Assembly (NCBI RefSeq): GCF_004379255.2
Contig: NC_056038.1
Span: forward strand, 12,562,729-12,626,728
Direction of reading: 5' to 3'
From: Salvia splendens
Taxonomy: Eukaryota > Streptophyta > Magnoliopsida > Lamiales > Lamiaceae
DNA: 64,000 nucleotides
The stretch's first letter is position 1; every line of letters begins with the position of its first letter. The notes under the pieces were generated by a model. The model was not told where the DNA came from, did not search any database, and worked only from the letters and a program-made list of their open reading frames with translations. A program made the position numbers and the translations under genes. Shown one piece after another: positions 48,515 through 60,600 of the stretch.

Positions 48515-49173
48515 CAGGTGCAGTGGCTTACTTACATTTTGCATCATCTGTCCCCATCTATCACAGAGACATCAAGTCCACCAACATCCTTATGGATGAA
48601 AAGTACGTTGTTAAAGTGTCGGATTTCGGAACATCCAAATTTGTTGCAGTAGACCAAACTCACCTGACCACGCTGGTGAAAGGTACATTCGGATATTTAG
48701 ACCCAGAGTATTTCCAGACGAGCCAATATACAGACAAGGGCGACGTTTATAGCTTTGGAGTAATTCTTGTCGAGCTTCTAACAGGACAACGGGCCATATC
48801 GTTAGATGTATCACAAGAAAGAAATCTATCAACACGATTTCTTGCATGTATGGAAGCAAACAATCTTGATGCCATAATAGATACCCAAGTTTCCAAGCAA
48901 GCTAAGATAGAAGAGGTGATTGAATTTGCAAGGCTTGCAAAAAGGTGCTTGAACATCACAGGGAGAATGAGGCCAAACATGAAGGAAGTAGCAAGAGAAT
49001 TGGAAAGTTTGTCTGTGTCTCAACTCTCTGCAAATGTTACACATGCAATTGAAGAAGCAAACATGTATGAAGCGAAGTCAGTTTTGGTTCCAAACATTGA
49101 TTACACTGGGACAAGTGGTGACAGTGTCGCCTCGACATCAGATGCACATCCTCTAATGTCTACAAAATTTTGA

Positions 49174-49700
49174 ACTTATGCCTTTTTTATTGCTCATGTA
49201 ATACCTTTAGTTACAACCAAACTTTCACATATTACAAATATAATTACACTTTTACGTGCTACAAAATTATCTACCTCCTTAAATATCACTATTTTAGTGA
49301 CGTGTCTCTCTGTTTTTGACATGCATAATAAATACCCATCTATGTGTCACAATTTTATTTAGTACTACGATTCAATGCATAAAGATCGCCTTAAGTGATC
49401 AACAAATTATGTCTAATTATCACACTTCATTTTTACCATAAATGGTAAATAGGTCTCAAGTTCCACTATCTCACTCCACTCACATTTTATTATAAAACCA
49501 ATATAAAAAAGTGAGTCACATTCCACTAACTTTTTCATTTCTTACATTTCTTAAAACTGGTGCCCGGTCAAAGAGTGACAATTAATTGGGGACGAAGGGA
49601 GTAATACAACTCTATTGCAAGATTTCAGCTTCATATGTTGTGTTGAAGGAGTTTATCAATGTTAAGAACGCTCTTTAATTAATGTCGAATATATGTCCCC
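49174..49700. other. Spacer downstream of WAK D
   Basis: 3' flank similar to that of the other WAK units for about 190 bases, then a half Stowaway-like sequence (about 49415-49605, ending gggacgaagggagta). No gene seen. Confidence 0.5.
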
Positions 49701-50303
49701 TGTTTGTAGAAACAAGCAAACCGGTGCCCGGGAAGGGTCGGCAGCTAACAAGACGGCTGGCGCTGAAGTTCCGTTGGCAACAAAATAAGTTTATTTTTGT
49801 TTCACACAAGAATTGTGGGCAAATACTTCTTCATTAATTGAGAACGAAATCAATGAATAGCCCTATTTACATAACCAAGGACTCTATGGTTGGTTCGACC
49901 AATCCTAGACATCGGGAAAGAATCAACAAAGAAAACCCGATGGGGCGTAGAAAAGCCCAACTTAATGATGTTTGCAATAAAAATAAAACAGAGACTCGAC
50001 AAAAGGAAAAAAACAGTCTTAATAAAAGGAAATTAACTAAAATTTAAATAGTCTTAATAAAAGGAAATTAACTAAAATTTAAATAACGTTCTCGCGTCTA
50101 TTTTGGACGCGAGATCACCATAACGTGCGGGCGGCTTGATGTTCTCCCTTGGTCTCAATGTCCTCGTCATTATTCCTTCGTCCCTATGCGATGTCCCCAA
50201 ATCTTCTTGGCATAGCTCCTCCTGATCATCTCTCGAGTTCTGTGTCGGTGTCGTGGGTAGGCTGGTAGTACTCTCTGTTGATGGAGCTGGTGGGTTCGTA
50301 TCA
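49701..50303 (-). repeat. Ty3/gypsy LTR on the minus strand
   Basis: Minus-strand start TGATACGAACCCACC directly after the purine tract (gggggggag), end CTACAAACA. About 603 bp. The first 230 bases encode the pol tail. The end carries a 5-bp inverted repeat, TGTTT and AAACA (49701-49714). A target duplication could not be assessed because no partner LTR is present. Confidence 0.7.
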
Positions 50304-50485
50304 ACTCCCCCCCGGATAGTAACCTCCTTGTCCTCAAAGATAATGTCCGGAAACCGTTGCTTAACTTCTGATAGAGGCTCCCACGAGGGCGAATCTGACC
50401 TATCCGACCACTTGACCAAAACATGCTCCACCGCCTCTCCATTGTGCCACAAAATCTGAGTGTCCAATATGCTGACCAGCTTCAT
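50072..50485 (-). pseudogene. Gypsy pol C-terminus with chromodomain-like segment
   Basis: 137 residues open on the minus strand. The first part (VEHVLVKWSDRSDSPSWEP, then VKQRFPDIIFEDK) is a chromodomain-like block of a chromovirus integrase. It is followed by the IRGGVDT purine-tract junction and a tail inside the LTR with TLRPRENIKPPARYGDLASK. Upstream (50486-50590) a few more codons may remain, but the integrase core is absent. A fragment of the same tail lies at 34190-34256 and in unit A near 22690. Confidence 0.78.
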
Positions 50486-52456
50486 GATCTGTAATACCCA
50501 CTTCCTTTCCTATCCCTTCCCGTCAATATTTACGTCGTATGTTTTAATGGGACTTGTTACCTTGTTGTCGACGCTTAGCATTATTAGTTCGCAAAACAAA
50601 TTTTAAGGAGAATAATCAAACAAGCTAAAACACGCAAAAGTATGTTATTGAAATATGGGAACCGGTGAGAGGAGATTTCTTCATCCCAAACTAAAATGTT
50701 CGTACACCTTTCGAATGATGAAATTTTGCTAAATGGAATAGTATTCTATTACAAAAAAAATCCAAAAAAGGCTAAGAGCTACAAGTTACTACTAAGCTAT
50801 ACTTTGGACTCCCCTGCCGAGCCAAAAAAAAAACCGCACAACACCGAGCCCCGGTCCGATCAGCCGCTGGGCCGAGGCAGCGAGCCGTCTCGCGGGTGGC
50901 TTTGGCAACCCATGTTGCTTCCACCTGCATTTAGACACAAAAAGGGGAGGGACTTATCACTAAAGTACAAGAGAAAGTAAGGGAGCTCATTAAAGGAAGA
51001 AAATAAACCCCTTAAGCGTCATTCTATATGGTGACTAAGATAACATGACTAATTCAAGTCATTCATTTAAATAACTTATTTCGTCTGGCCGATGAAGTCA
51101 TTCCTTATCTTAGATTTTATCGTCAGATATGGAGCTCTAAAGCTTGCATCGATCGTAATTGTAGCCATTGAGGTAGCGGATTGACCTCAGAATCTCTTGC
51201 TTAGCTGGGGTGGTCTACTTTCACAGTTTTCAAGATACTTTTGTGCTCACCGCGATCCTTTTTGTCATGATTTTGCACATATTTTGTCCTACTTGCGTTT
51301 ATCTTTGAATACTAGAATAGTGCATGTGGATGTGTAGACTTCTTTCTCCAGGCATTGCTAACTCTACACTTCTTCACATTTTATTGTTAACGTCTGTCCT
51401 TACTCTATATTGTAGGGCTCCAAATCCGTTCTCTTGCGATTACTCTTTAAAGAAGATTTTCGATTTCTCCTTTCGTAGTAGGGATGGTGAGGGTAGCGAT
51501 GCTATCACACGTTCTTTTCCCGAATGTCTCTCCAGCTTTGGTTCTTGCTGGCCACCTTTCAGACGAATACTACTTGTTGATGGAATTTGTTTCGCCAAGC
51601 ATATTCTACGAATGTACTCGCATTTTCTCAATGATTGAGTCTTCGTTTCCTGTGGCTCACTTACCTTACTCTTGATAATCATTTCGATCGATCAAACATT
51701 TATATATTGTCTTGTACATCATCAAAAGTCATTCGATCAATGTATATTCCTTAACATTTCTCTTCTTAAGGCTAGTTACCTTTCTACATAGCATAACATT
51801 CGATCTATTACTAGCTTGTTATAAGCGGTACGTAGATATGAAATATTTAATGTTTCGTGTTGTCGGTTATGTCGACGCTTCTAGTTGGTGTATCATTTTC
51901 TGCCCGTGTGCCAAAAAAGACTTATCTAACATGCGTATCTGAAAGGGATTAAGACTATATCTTTTCTGATAGTTTAATCTAGCAGTCTTAACTTGGATAG
52001 GGATTGACATCACACAGATGAAGCATGACTGGAAATGTGAAGGGCTCCACAATATCCAAAGGGACAAGAATAACATCCCTTGTTCGACTCTTATGAATTT
52101 TCATCATCAATTTACGACAATTGATTTTGAATGCAATTACTAAATTCAATTGAACTTATCGGGTTCATTCAAAGAACTACATGGTTCAAATGGTTTCAAA
52201 TAATTAGACCCATAGAATTTGAGAACTCGCTTCTGGTGGGAGCTTGAAAAATATGCGATAGGTCATGAAAAATGGATGGAAATGAATTAACCGTAAGTTT
52301 CTATAGTAGGCTGCCAAATAGGACAGTAAAGTTGTCCAATTAAATTGAAAGGATCTGAGCATCAAGGATAGTGGTTCAACATGTCACTGCCTAAGTTGAT
52401 CAGCCGCGAAAAATTTATAAACATAGGCGATTGCAATGAAGGAACATTGATCATGT
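50486..52456. other. Unassigned spacer
   Basis: Mixed-composition sequence in which I recognise no gene family, LTR or terminal inverted repeat. Open frames of 60-105 codons occur (for example 51324-51638) but have no recognisable motif and overlap on both strands. A GC-richer patch lies at 50810-50930. The segment ends abruptly at the left edge of the large repeated block at about 52457. Confidence 0.4.
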
Positions 52457-53756
52457 TTCAAATAATACCAATTTACCTCGTTGATTCACTGAATAATCGA
52501 AGATGGCTCGCGTCTTCTCCTCGTGAAGATCTTGAGTACTAAACCACGGATCTTCTGACTGGTTCCCGGATTGTAATATGATATTAGTGGGGGCTAATCT
52601 CACCAGAATACTAGGACTTAAATAAAGAAGACAAAAATCCCTCACGGAGGAGGAGAAGAAATCGTCCCCTATGTGAGATAAGGGAGGGACGAAATTTTGA
52701 TAGAAAATACAAGTGTATTTTCTGTCTCCTTTATTCTCCTATTTATATTTAGTCACATATTGGGCCCAGTCTGAGATCTATGGAAGAATTTGGATATGGC
52801 CTCCCCCAATTAGCTTTTTACTAATTAAATTGAACCCACGATTTAATATAAGCTTATATTGGAATATTACGAGCAGCCACTACAGAAGTAATATTGCACT
52901 GCCCATCCAAATCCGAAATTACAAGTATTCCGGGTTTCCATTTGTTTGTCATTTATTTCTCGCGCTTAAGATAGAAACGTCCATTAATTAATCAATGTCT
53001 GCTGTGGACTTAATTAATTAACATATCATTAACTCCAAGAGTGGACTTAGCAAGAAACGCTTATTTATTATTCATAGAGTAATCAAACTCCAACTAGCTA
53101 GGTTCCGAATAATAAAACCTTGTTTCGAGCCCCTCTTGTGGACGTTATCGAACGAGACTCACCTCGTGCACGATTCAATGTAATAGCAATCCTAGCACCG
53201 CTAGATATTAATCACCACTACCCAATATACCAGGATTCTTGGGTTACGAAAAACCCGCACCTATTGGTAAGTCAAAGTAGTGCATAATCAATATCGTATG
53301 CTCAATGCTAACGTACATTGATTAAGAAATTAATTATCAAGACCTCATCTTTCAGTAGATAGCATAAAGACTCGTCTTGCCATTAGATCCAATTCAGTGC
53401 TATACCACACCAATGTCATCTTATTTCAGTAAGGCTTAGAAATATGCGGACTGACATTGCAACCTTTCACGATAGGTAGTCTAGGCCTATCTAGGTTGTG
53501 AAATTCTTATTTTTCTTTGTTCAGAACTGATCGTGTTACCTTAAAGTGGACGACGCCCACAACCGGTCTACTAAAACAGAGACTTAGATTTTGTTATGTT
53601 GCTTATACATTTAAATATGCAATAAACATCCATTAAATGTAAAACATAACAACATTATGACAAAAATAATCTGTTTCATTCCATTGGAAAATAAGATATA
53701 AAGTTTTACAGTATTCAATCACTCGAAAGGTGATTTATAGTATACAAACTCTAACA
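52457..53756 (-). mobile_element. Solo LTR, left-truncated (copy C)
   Basis: Matches 8753-10047 with scattered substitutions (for example cttctcctcgtg for cttctccccgtg). Its first 144 bases are absent: sequence identity between units C and A starts at about 52457, inside this LTR. Confidence 0.65.
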
Positions 53757-53793
53757 CGTATCAATTCCCCCGCCGTTGAAATCCACCTTGTCA

Positions 53794-54153
53794 TCAAGGT
53801 GAGAACCACGAAGAAACAACTAGGAATCCTCCAGGGTCAAAAACAAGCTCGCCATAATTGAGTTTGGAAGGGATTTCCAACTTTCTTTTCTCACCTAAGC
53901 ACATGCCCAATACTAGTAGCCATCGTTTGATTACTTGTCCACTACCAAGTCCGATATCAATTGGATCCTCTCGTTGAAAAATGGGATCGAAAATTGTTCC
54001 ATCTGTCCACTTTCCCTTGTAGTGTATGTTTACACCGTCATATTCGTGAACCTGAACTTCACAAATATTTTTCTTGTCCGTGATGAGCAGAGGAAACCGA
54101 TAGGAGAATGGTGGTGGTTGTGGTGGCAGCGGGACAACAGTAGAAGCGGCCAT
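53794..54153 (-). pseudogene. FKBP15-like fragment (copy C)
   Basis: Encodes the same 119 residues as 10085-10444, with the partial FKBP domain ([32 protein letters not shown]) and the foreign C-terminal tail. It is open and intronless in both copies. The duplication is probably too young for this to mean selection. Confidence 0.75.
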
Positions 54154-54347
54154 CGGCGGTATTGCTGAGCGTCAGAGACTCGTTGAACGGAGCAACGGCA
54201 GCAGCACAACAGTAGGCTGTTCGTGGCAAGAGCAGCTTTGAGTTGTCGTTGTCGGGGAATTCAGAGAGGTTGTATACGTTAAGGTTGATTGCTGGTAGGA
54301 AGGCGGCCGTTCAGTCGGTGGAAGCGGTCGCGAGGGGCAGTTTTGTG

Positions 54348-55138
54348 TAGGGGCGGGGAATTATACCGAAATATCGGAATACCGGACTTACCGTACTGAA
54401 AAATTACCAAAAATATCGATTTTTCGGTATACCATACCGTACCGAAAGATTTGGTACGATAACAGTATTAGATTTCCTATACATCGGTATACCGAAGATT
54501 CAATATATACCGACGCTTCGGTATATCGTGGTATACCGGTATACCGTTGATTATTAAATATATAAATATATACATTACACTTATGTACGTAGTATATAAT
54601 ATTTATGTTATATTTATAGGATTATTTTATATATATAAAACCCTTATATTTATAGGATTCTCCATTTTCAATCATATCTACAGGTAATGTGTTTTGTCAA
54701 ATTCACCAACAAGGTTCCAAGAAATGAAGATAATGTTGTTCATGATTTTATAATTTATTTTTTATAAATTAGAATATTAGAATGATTGATGGAGTTTAAT
54801 TGTTTTGTAATTTTTGAAGTAATTGAACAATAGAATTATTTTTTATAAATATTTTGGGTATAAATATATTATTTTTTAGGTATAACACGTATAACGGTAT
54901 ATCGTAATGAAGTTCGGTATACCGCAAAAGTACGGTATACCGGAATGCGGTATGGTATACCGAAAACACGGTATGGTAATGGTATAAAAAACTACCATAC
55001 CGAATTTTCGGTATACCGAACTCCGGTATACCGAAAAATTCGGTACATTATCGGTATGGTGTTTTGTTATACCATAACTTTCGGTACGGTATACAGTAAG
55101 ACACTCAAAGTACGGTATACCGTACCGAACCACCCATA
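54348..55138. mobile_element. Non-autonomous hAT element rich in GGTATACCG (copy C)
   Basis: Same element and same target duplication gttttgtg (54340-54347 and 55139-55146) as at 10639-11429. Confidence 0.85.
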
Positions 55139-55486
55139 GTTTTGTGGCTGCCAAGGATGAAATCTTGGATGTGAATTGAACGACTATTCGTAGGTATACG
55201 ACGCAGCGTCCGGCGGAGACCCAAAGGCTGAGGTTGGTGGGATGCATGGTGGAGAGCTTCGGCTCGTGGAGGCAGTTTTAGAGGCTGGACGACAGCTGTA
55301 GCGGGCAGCGGTGCTGCTGTGCGGCAGTGACTCGTCGAGCTCCAGCAGGGTTGGTGCTGCGGTGGCGGCAACGGCCATTCAGTTGGGCGGTGGTCGGTAG
55401 ACGAGCTGGTCTTGCTGCCATGGATCAGTGTAGGGCTGAGACTTCAACTGCCTGTAGGGGTCGGTGTAGGTTGGATACAATGACTG

Positions 55487-55783
55487 TCAGTATGGCTCCG
55501 TGTCGAGCAGATATGGCGGCTGCTTGAAGGTATGTTGCTGGCAGGTATTTGGAGGCGGTGGCGGTGGCTGGTAGGTGTTTAGAGACGCTGACAACGACTG
55601 ATTGTGGAAGTAGGGTGCAACAACGTAGGCTGGCGCCGAATATATTAGCGGCGCATATGAATCCGTGTAGGTGAACAAGTGTTGTTGTTCGTCTATCATG
55701 TCTAACTTCTTGTTTATTCTGTTGCAGACGGCCATTATCCAGTCACATAGGTAAGATAGATAGATTTCTTCGTTGGAAGTCAT
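55487..55783 (-). CDS. Gag-like Pro/Tyr/Gln-rich frame (copy C)
   Basis: Encodes the same residues as 11778-12074, from ATG 55783. Role unknown; it sits at the gag position behind the primer site. Confidence 0.4.
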   Translation of the reverse strand: MTSNEEIYLSYLCDWIMAVCNRINKKLDMIDEQQHLFTYTDSYAPLIYSAPAYVVAPYFHNQSLSASLNTYQPPPPPPNTCQQHTFKQPPYLLDTEPY

Positions 55784-55817
55784 GGATGGAGGATGAGATC
55801 GCGATGAAAGCACCAAG

Positions 55818-56096
55818 TGAAGAAGATAAAGAAAGTCGCGGAGAAACGTCGCTCTGTCGACAATCGATACTTTTAGGATTCTAGACGGAAAACTAAATAA
55901 AGATAAAAGACAAATAATTATGATTTCATTGATTGATTGAAGAGAATAACAATAGCCCTATTTATAATACTAATACTAACTTAATGAGCAAGATAAAAGA
56001 TATGGAAAAGATATGCAATCCCTATATTATCTAACTAAATAATGCAAATAAATAATAATGCAAGATATGGAAGAGATATGAATATTAAACGTATCA
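55818..56096 (-). repeat. 5' LTR of the non-autonomous gypsy-like element (copy C)
   Basis: Equivalent to 12109-12387. Confidence 0.75.
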
Positions 56097-57130
56097 GCGA
56101 CCACCGCGGCGGTCCTATTGTGGACACTCTAAAGGTGTAGATTTAGTCTTAGTTTTGGATTATGATACTATAAGCATTATAAGAGAACCCCAATTCAAAC
56201 TACTCTTAATCTTATTATACACTTGAGATATAAATATTACTTCTCCCGTCCCATAAAAATATGAACATTTGAGATGATACGAGAATTAATAGATAATTGG
56301 TAAAATATGACAAACAGAAATAAGAAGTATTTATAGTATTGTTAGGGAAGAATATGACGCATCTTATTAGAGAGGAGAAAGTTATTAAAAATAAAAGAAA
56401 TATTTTTATCAATTATCTAAAAATGAAAAACGTTTTTATTTTTTTGACATGGAGGAGGGTGTACAATATATAATTATTTCTATTAAAACATCGACTACGT
56501 GGCACCATATACCGACCACAGGATTCACCATATACGTGGCACCATATACCGACCACAGGATTCACCAAGTAAAGATATGCAATCCCTATATTATCTAACT
56601 AAATAATGCAAATAAATAATAATGCAAGATATGGAAGAGATATGAATATTAAACGTATCAGCGACCACCGCGGCGGTCCTATTGTGGACACTCTAAAGGT
56701 GTAGATTTAGTCTTAGTTTTGGATTATGATACTATAAGCATTATAAGAGAACCCCAATTCAAACTACTCTTAATCTTATTATACACTTGAGATATAAATA
56801 TTACTTCTCCCGTCCCATAAAAATATGAACATTTGAGATGATACGAGAATTAATAGATAATTGGTAAAATATGACAAACAGAAATAAGAAGTATTTATAG
56901 TATTGTTAGGGAAGAATATGACCCATCTTATTAGAGAGGAGAAAGTTATTAAAAATAAAAGAAATATTTTTATCAATTATCTAAAAATGAAAAACGTTTT
57001 TATTTTTTTGACATGGAGGAGGGTGTACAATATATAATTATTTCTATTAAAACATCGACTACGTGGCACCATATACCGACCACAGGATTCACCAAGTAAA
57101 GAGATACATTCCCCATTTATAAATGTACTT
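56000..57130. repeat. Tandem duplication of about 564 bp upstream of WAK unit C
   Basis: The block from gatatgcaatccctatatta to ggattcaccaagtaaaga occurs twice, offset 564 bases. It covers the LTR end, the right arm of the outer TIR element and the first WAK upstream sequence. The two blocks differ at few sites (atgacgcatc against atgacccatc). The junction also has an extra copy of about 37 bases containing cgtggcaccatataccgacc. Unit B shares the duplication; unit A has a single block. Confidence 0.8.
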
Positions 57131-57653
57131 TGACTCGATCAACTCAAGGGATACAACCTGTCAAGAGGTCCATACAACATTTATGGATTTTTTTCTCACA
57201 ATCGAACATATCTCTCAAATGGCTACTCCCTCCGCCCATGAATAAATGTTCCATATTTGACCGTCTTGAATTTTAAAAAATTAGTTGACTTTATAAAAGA
57301 GGAGTTGATAGAAAAGTTAGTAGAACGTGAGTCTTGCTTTTATATATTAGTTTTATATTAAAATGTGAGTGAAATGAGTTTGTGGAATGAAGGATTCACC
57401 TGCCAAATATAATAAAAGTGAAATAGGACCTTCTTTGACGGACATACGAAAAAGTAAAAATGAAACATTTAACTGCAAATGGAGAGTATAGTATAACACA
57501 GTGTAATTTGTGGGACACTATGGACCACCTCTATTTATAATGGGACACCGCTCTGGACTAGTGTAATTTGTGGGACACTATGGACCACCTGTACTACCAC
57601 TATGGCAATATATACTTGAAGCAAGCAAGCATGCAAGCAAGCAAGCAAATTGA
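57131..57653 (+). promoter_or_regulatory. Upstream and core promoter region of WAK unit C
   Basis: Contains the degenerate Stowaway-like MITE (about 57225-57490), the 31-bp direct repeat agtgtaatttgtgggacac... at 57500-57530 and 57560-57590, a TATATA at 57609-57614 and a GCAA-repeat leader (57620-57647) just before ATG 57654. Promoter role inferred from position. Confidence 0.45.
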
Positions 57654-60600
57654 ATGTTTAAGATAAGTATGGTTTGTCAAGTCTGTCTCCTCCCTCTGGC
57701 TATAATCTTGGTCCTCCTTCCACCACAACCGACACTTTCCAATTCAATCAGCCGGCCCGGCTGCCCCGACCGGTGTGGAAATTTACCGATACCATTTCCG
57801 TTCGGAGTCGGGTCGGATTGCTCTTTAGATCCATCATTCAACATAAGTTGCTATAATTATTCCAATTCTCCAACACCTTTCCTCACTAGTATTCTCACGG
57901 TACTGTGGCCAGAGCTGATTGAAATAAACGAATTTCAAGTTCGGATTAAGTTAACCTACCCAGTTTGGTCTTGCTACACCGAAACTGGAATAGATTGGAT
58001 GGATGGAGGGTTTGTAGTGAGTTACGATATTAGTGGAGGTCAGTACACGTTCTCTGATGGGAACCGGGTTATTGCTATCGGCTGCGACGACGCTGTGGCG
58101 TTCAACGGAACAGCCAACGGCCGGAACTTCGCCGGTGGGTGCACAGCTGTTTGTGACAGCAACAATGGTTCAGCTGCGATTTGTCCAGATGGTAGTGACG
58201 CCAGTGAGCTCGGTAACGGCTGTTGCCAGACGCCTATTCCTAAAGGTAAGTCACCTACGGTTTTGCATTTTGGTATTTTATACACCCTCCGTACCAAGGA
58301 AGATGACCCTTCCTTGGATGACACGAGAATTTATACAACTTTATTTTATATGTGAAGTGGAGAGAGTAAAGTAGGAGATATGGAATAAAGTAGAGAGAAA
58401 TGTGTTTCCATTTTTAGTAATGGACCATCTTAGTTGGGAAAAATAAAAAATGAAAGTGGGTCATCTTTAATGAACGAAGGGAGTATTAATTATCTCACTT
58501 TATTTTTAATCAATTTTTATAGTAGACTTGATATTTCACTAACTCATTGTCGCTTACATATAAAATTAAGACTAAGGTCTATTTTTGGTCCCATACATTT
58601 GCCTTAAAAAACTTTTTGGTCCCATACATTAAGTTTGTAACCTTTTGGTCCCAAATAATATGTTTTGGTCCAAGCTTAACTTTATCTGTTAAAACTAACG
58701 TGTTTGACCAAATTAATGATTTAATTATATAATATAGTTAATCTAATTAACTTAATTAATACAGTTGTATTAAAATTTATGGGGCGTTAATAAAAATATA
58801 AATAAAATTTACAGAATTTTAATATTAAAATAATATAATGAAAATAACATTTACCGGACTTAATAAAAATATAGGTAACATTTACGGGACCATACTTCTT
58901 TTTGACCCATCCCCAAAAAACCAACCAATATTCCATATTATTTTTCGGTGAAATCCCGTAAATGTTGTTTTATTCAAATAAAGTAGTTTTTATATTTTAA
59001 TTTAGAATAATAATTAATTCAGTTAATTATAGATTTTAATTAAGTCAATTTTTTATTTTCAGTAAATTTCTTTTTAATTTAATCAATTTTTTAAGTAAAA
59101 AATTATTTTGAAAATTTTAATATTAAATAAATTGAGTTAATTAGGTTAATTATATTATAACTAAGTCATTAATTTGGTCAAACATGTTTGACTGTTAGTT
59201 TTAACGGAAAATGCTAAGTTTGGACCAAAACATATTGTTTGGGACAAAAATGTCACAAACTTAATGTATAGGACAAAAAAGTATTTTAGGGCAAATGTAG
59301 GGGGACCAAAAATGGACTTTAGTCTAAAATTAATACTCCCATGTTTCTGAAAAATATGAACATTTAGTTCGGCTTAAGTTTTGAGTATATAATTGGTAAA
59401 GTAAGAGATAAGGAGATAAATGGTAGTGTAGGTAGTGTAAGTGTAGAGTGAGCTCCACATCATTAAAAGTTATAATTGTATTGTAATGATATAAGTTGTA
59501 AATAAAATAATGTGCATGGGTAAATTGTTGTTCCAAAATTAAAAAGTTCATATATTTCAGGACGAACTAATAAGGAATAGTTCATACTCTCTCCATTCCC
59601 TCATAGTTGAGTCATTTTTTTCTTTCTTGAGAAGTTCCTTCATTGTTGAGTCATTTCTATATATAGTAATAATATTCTCACTCTTATTTCCTCTCTCTAT
59701 TTTTTTTCTCCCTCTTCCTTTTTTATCTATCGACTTAACAAATTAAACATTTACTATTTTTAAACTCCGTGCCGAAAAGTTCCTCCTCAACTATGAGGGA
59801 ACGGAGGGAGTACTTTTCAGGCCGGATGAAATATATAAAAATAGAATCCACATTCCACTAATTTTTTCAGTCCCTTACTATATTTCTTCCTCCATCCCAA
59901 GAAAGATGAATGAGTTTTTATTTTTAGTAAAGAGTCGTCTTGGATGAAATAAAATCATTTTAAGTGAAATTAAATGGATGGAATACATTTCTTAAAATAT
60001 GTCTTAGGAGAGTTTATTTTACGTAGAAAATGCCTATTCGGAGAGTTTTATTGTGCAATGAAGATAAAATATAAGTGCAGGCACAAATAGAATTGAACTA
60101 AGAGTATATGATGCACACCAAATTTGGAGGCGAGGCAGAAAGTTTTTCAACTGCGGCTACGCCTTTCTAGGAGAAAGGGGCAACATAGATCCACGCTTCA
60201 CCCAACTGAATGATTCAAAGCGTTTAAGACGTAGTGACAATTGGTTTGGGATTTATATGCCGCCAGTGTTAGTGGATTGGAGAATCGGAAGCGAGAGTTG
60301 CAGCCGCGCACAACAGGGTCGTTCAACTTACGTGTGTGCAGAGAATAGCGAATGTGTTGATTTTGGTTCTGATGCTAATGGCTACAATTGCCGCTGCTTT
60401 CAAGGATATCAAGGAAACCCTTACCTGCCCTACGGATGTCAAGGTTGGTGCAACATTTTTCGCGTGATGAATAAAGTAAGAGATATAAAAGATAATTGAA
60501 TATTTTAATGATTTTCTAAATAAGTGAGAGGTCATCTTGATTGGTATGGGTAAAGCGAGTCATCTTCTGTGGGACGAAGGAAGTATTATTTGGTACAAAA

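Larger units (their letters stand above)
37932..49173 (+). pseudogene. Wall-associated kinase paralogue D, disrupted relic
   Basis: Remaining parts: the 3' end of exon 1 (about 37944-38069, [12 protein letters not shown] and GNGCCRTPIPK), exon 2 (40439-40803, with one base lost near 40448, then EGF-like [14 protein letters not shown]), kinase piece 1 (41952-42087, [18 protein letters not shown] to KIAADIAG) and kinase piece 2 (48515-49173, [33 protein letters not shown], stop TGA). The exon 1 start is replaced by a gypsy LTR. About 1 kb from intron 2 to the kinase N-lobe is missing, removing the calcium-binding EGF, membrane helix, P-loop and catalytic Lys. A gypsy element splits the two kinase pieces. 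Relative to unit C it carries real substitutions (S for A, V for A, E for D), so it is an older paralogue. It cannot make a receptor. Confidence 0.85.
53757..56096 (-). mobile_element. Non-autonomous gypsy-like LTR element (copy C, 3' LTR mostly lost)
   Basis: Same internal order as copy A: tail through the purine tract, FKBP15-like fragment, hAT insertion, gag-like frame, primer site and LTR (55818-56096). The part of the 3' LTR equivalent to 8237-8608 is missing because the repeated block begins later. Confidence 0.68.

Noticed and set aside
50696..50980. 94-codon open frame as a gene
   Set aside because: Composition is that of low-complexity spacer (Lys-rich start, Pro-rich middle), with no known motif and no sign of a promoter or splicing.
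51324..51638. 104-codon open frame as a gene
   Set aside because: Overlapping open frames of similar length exist on both strands here and none shows family motifs.
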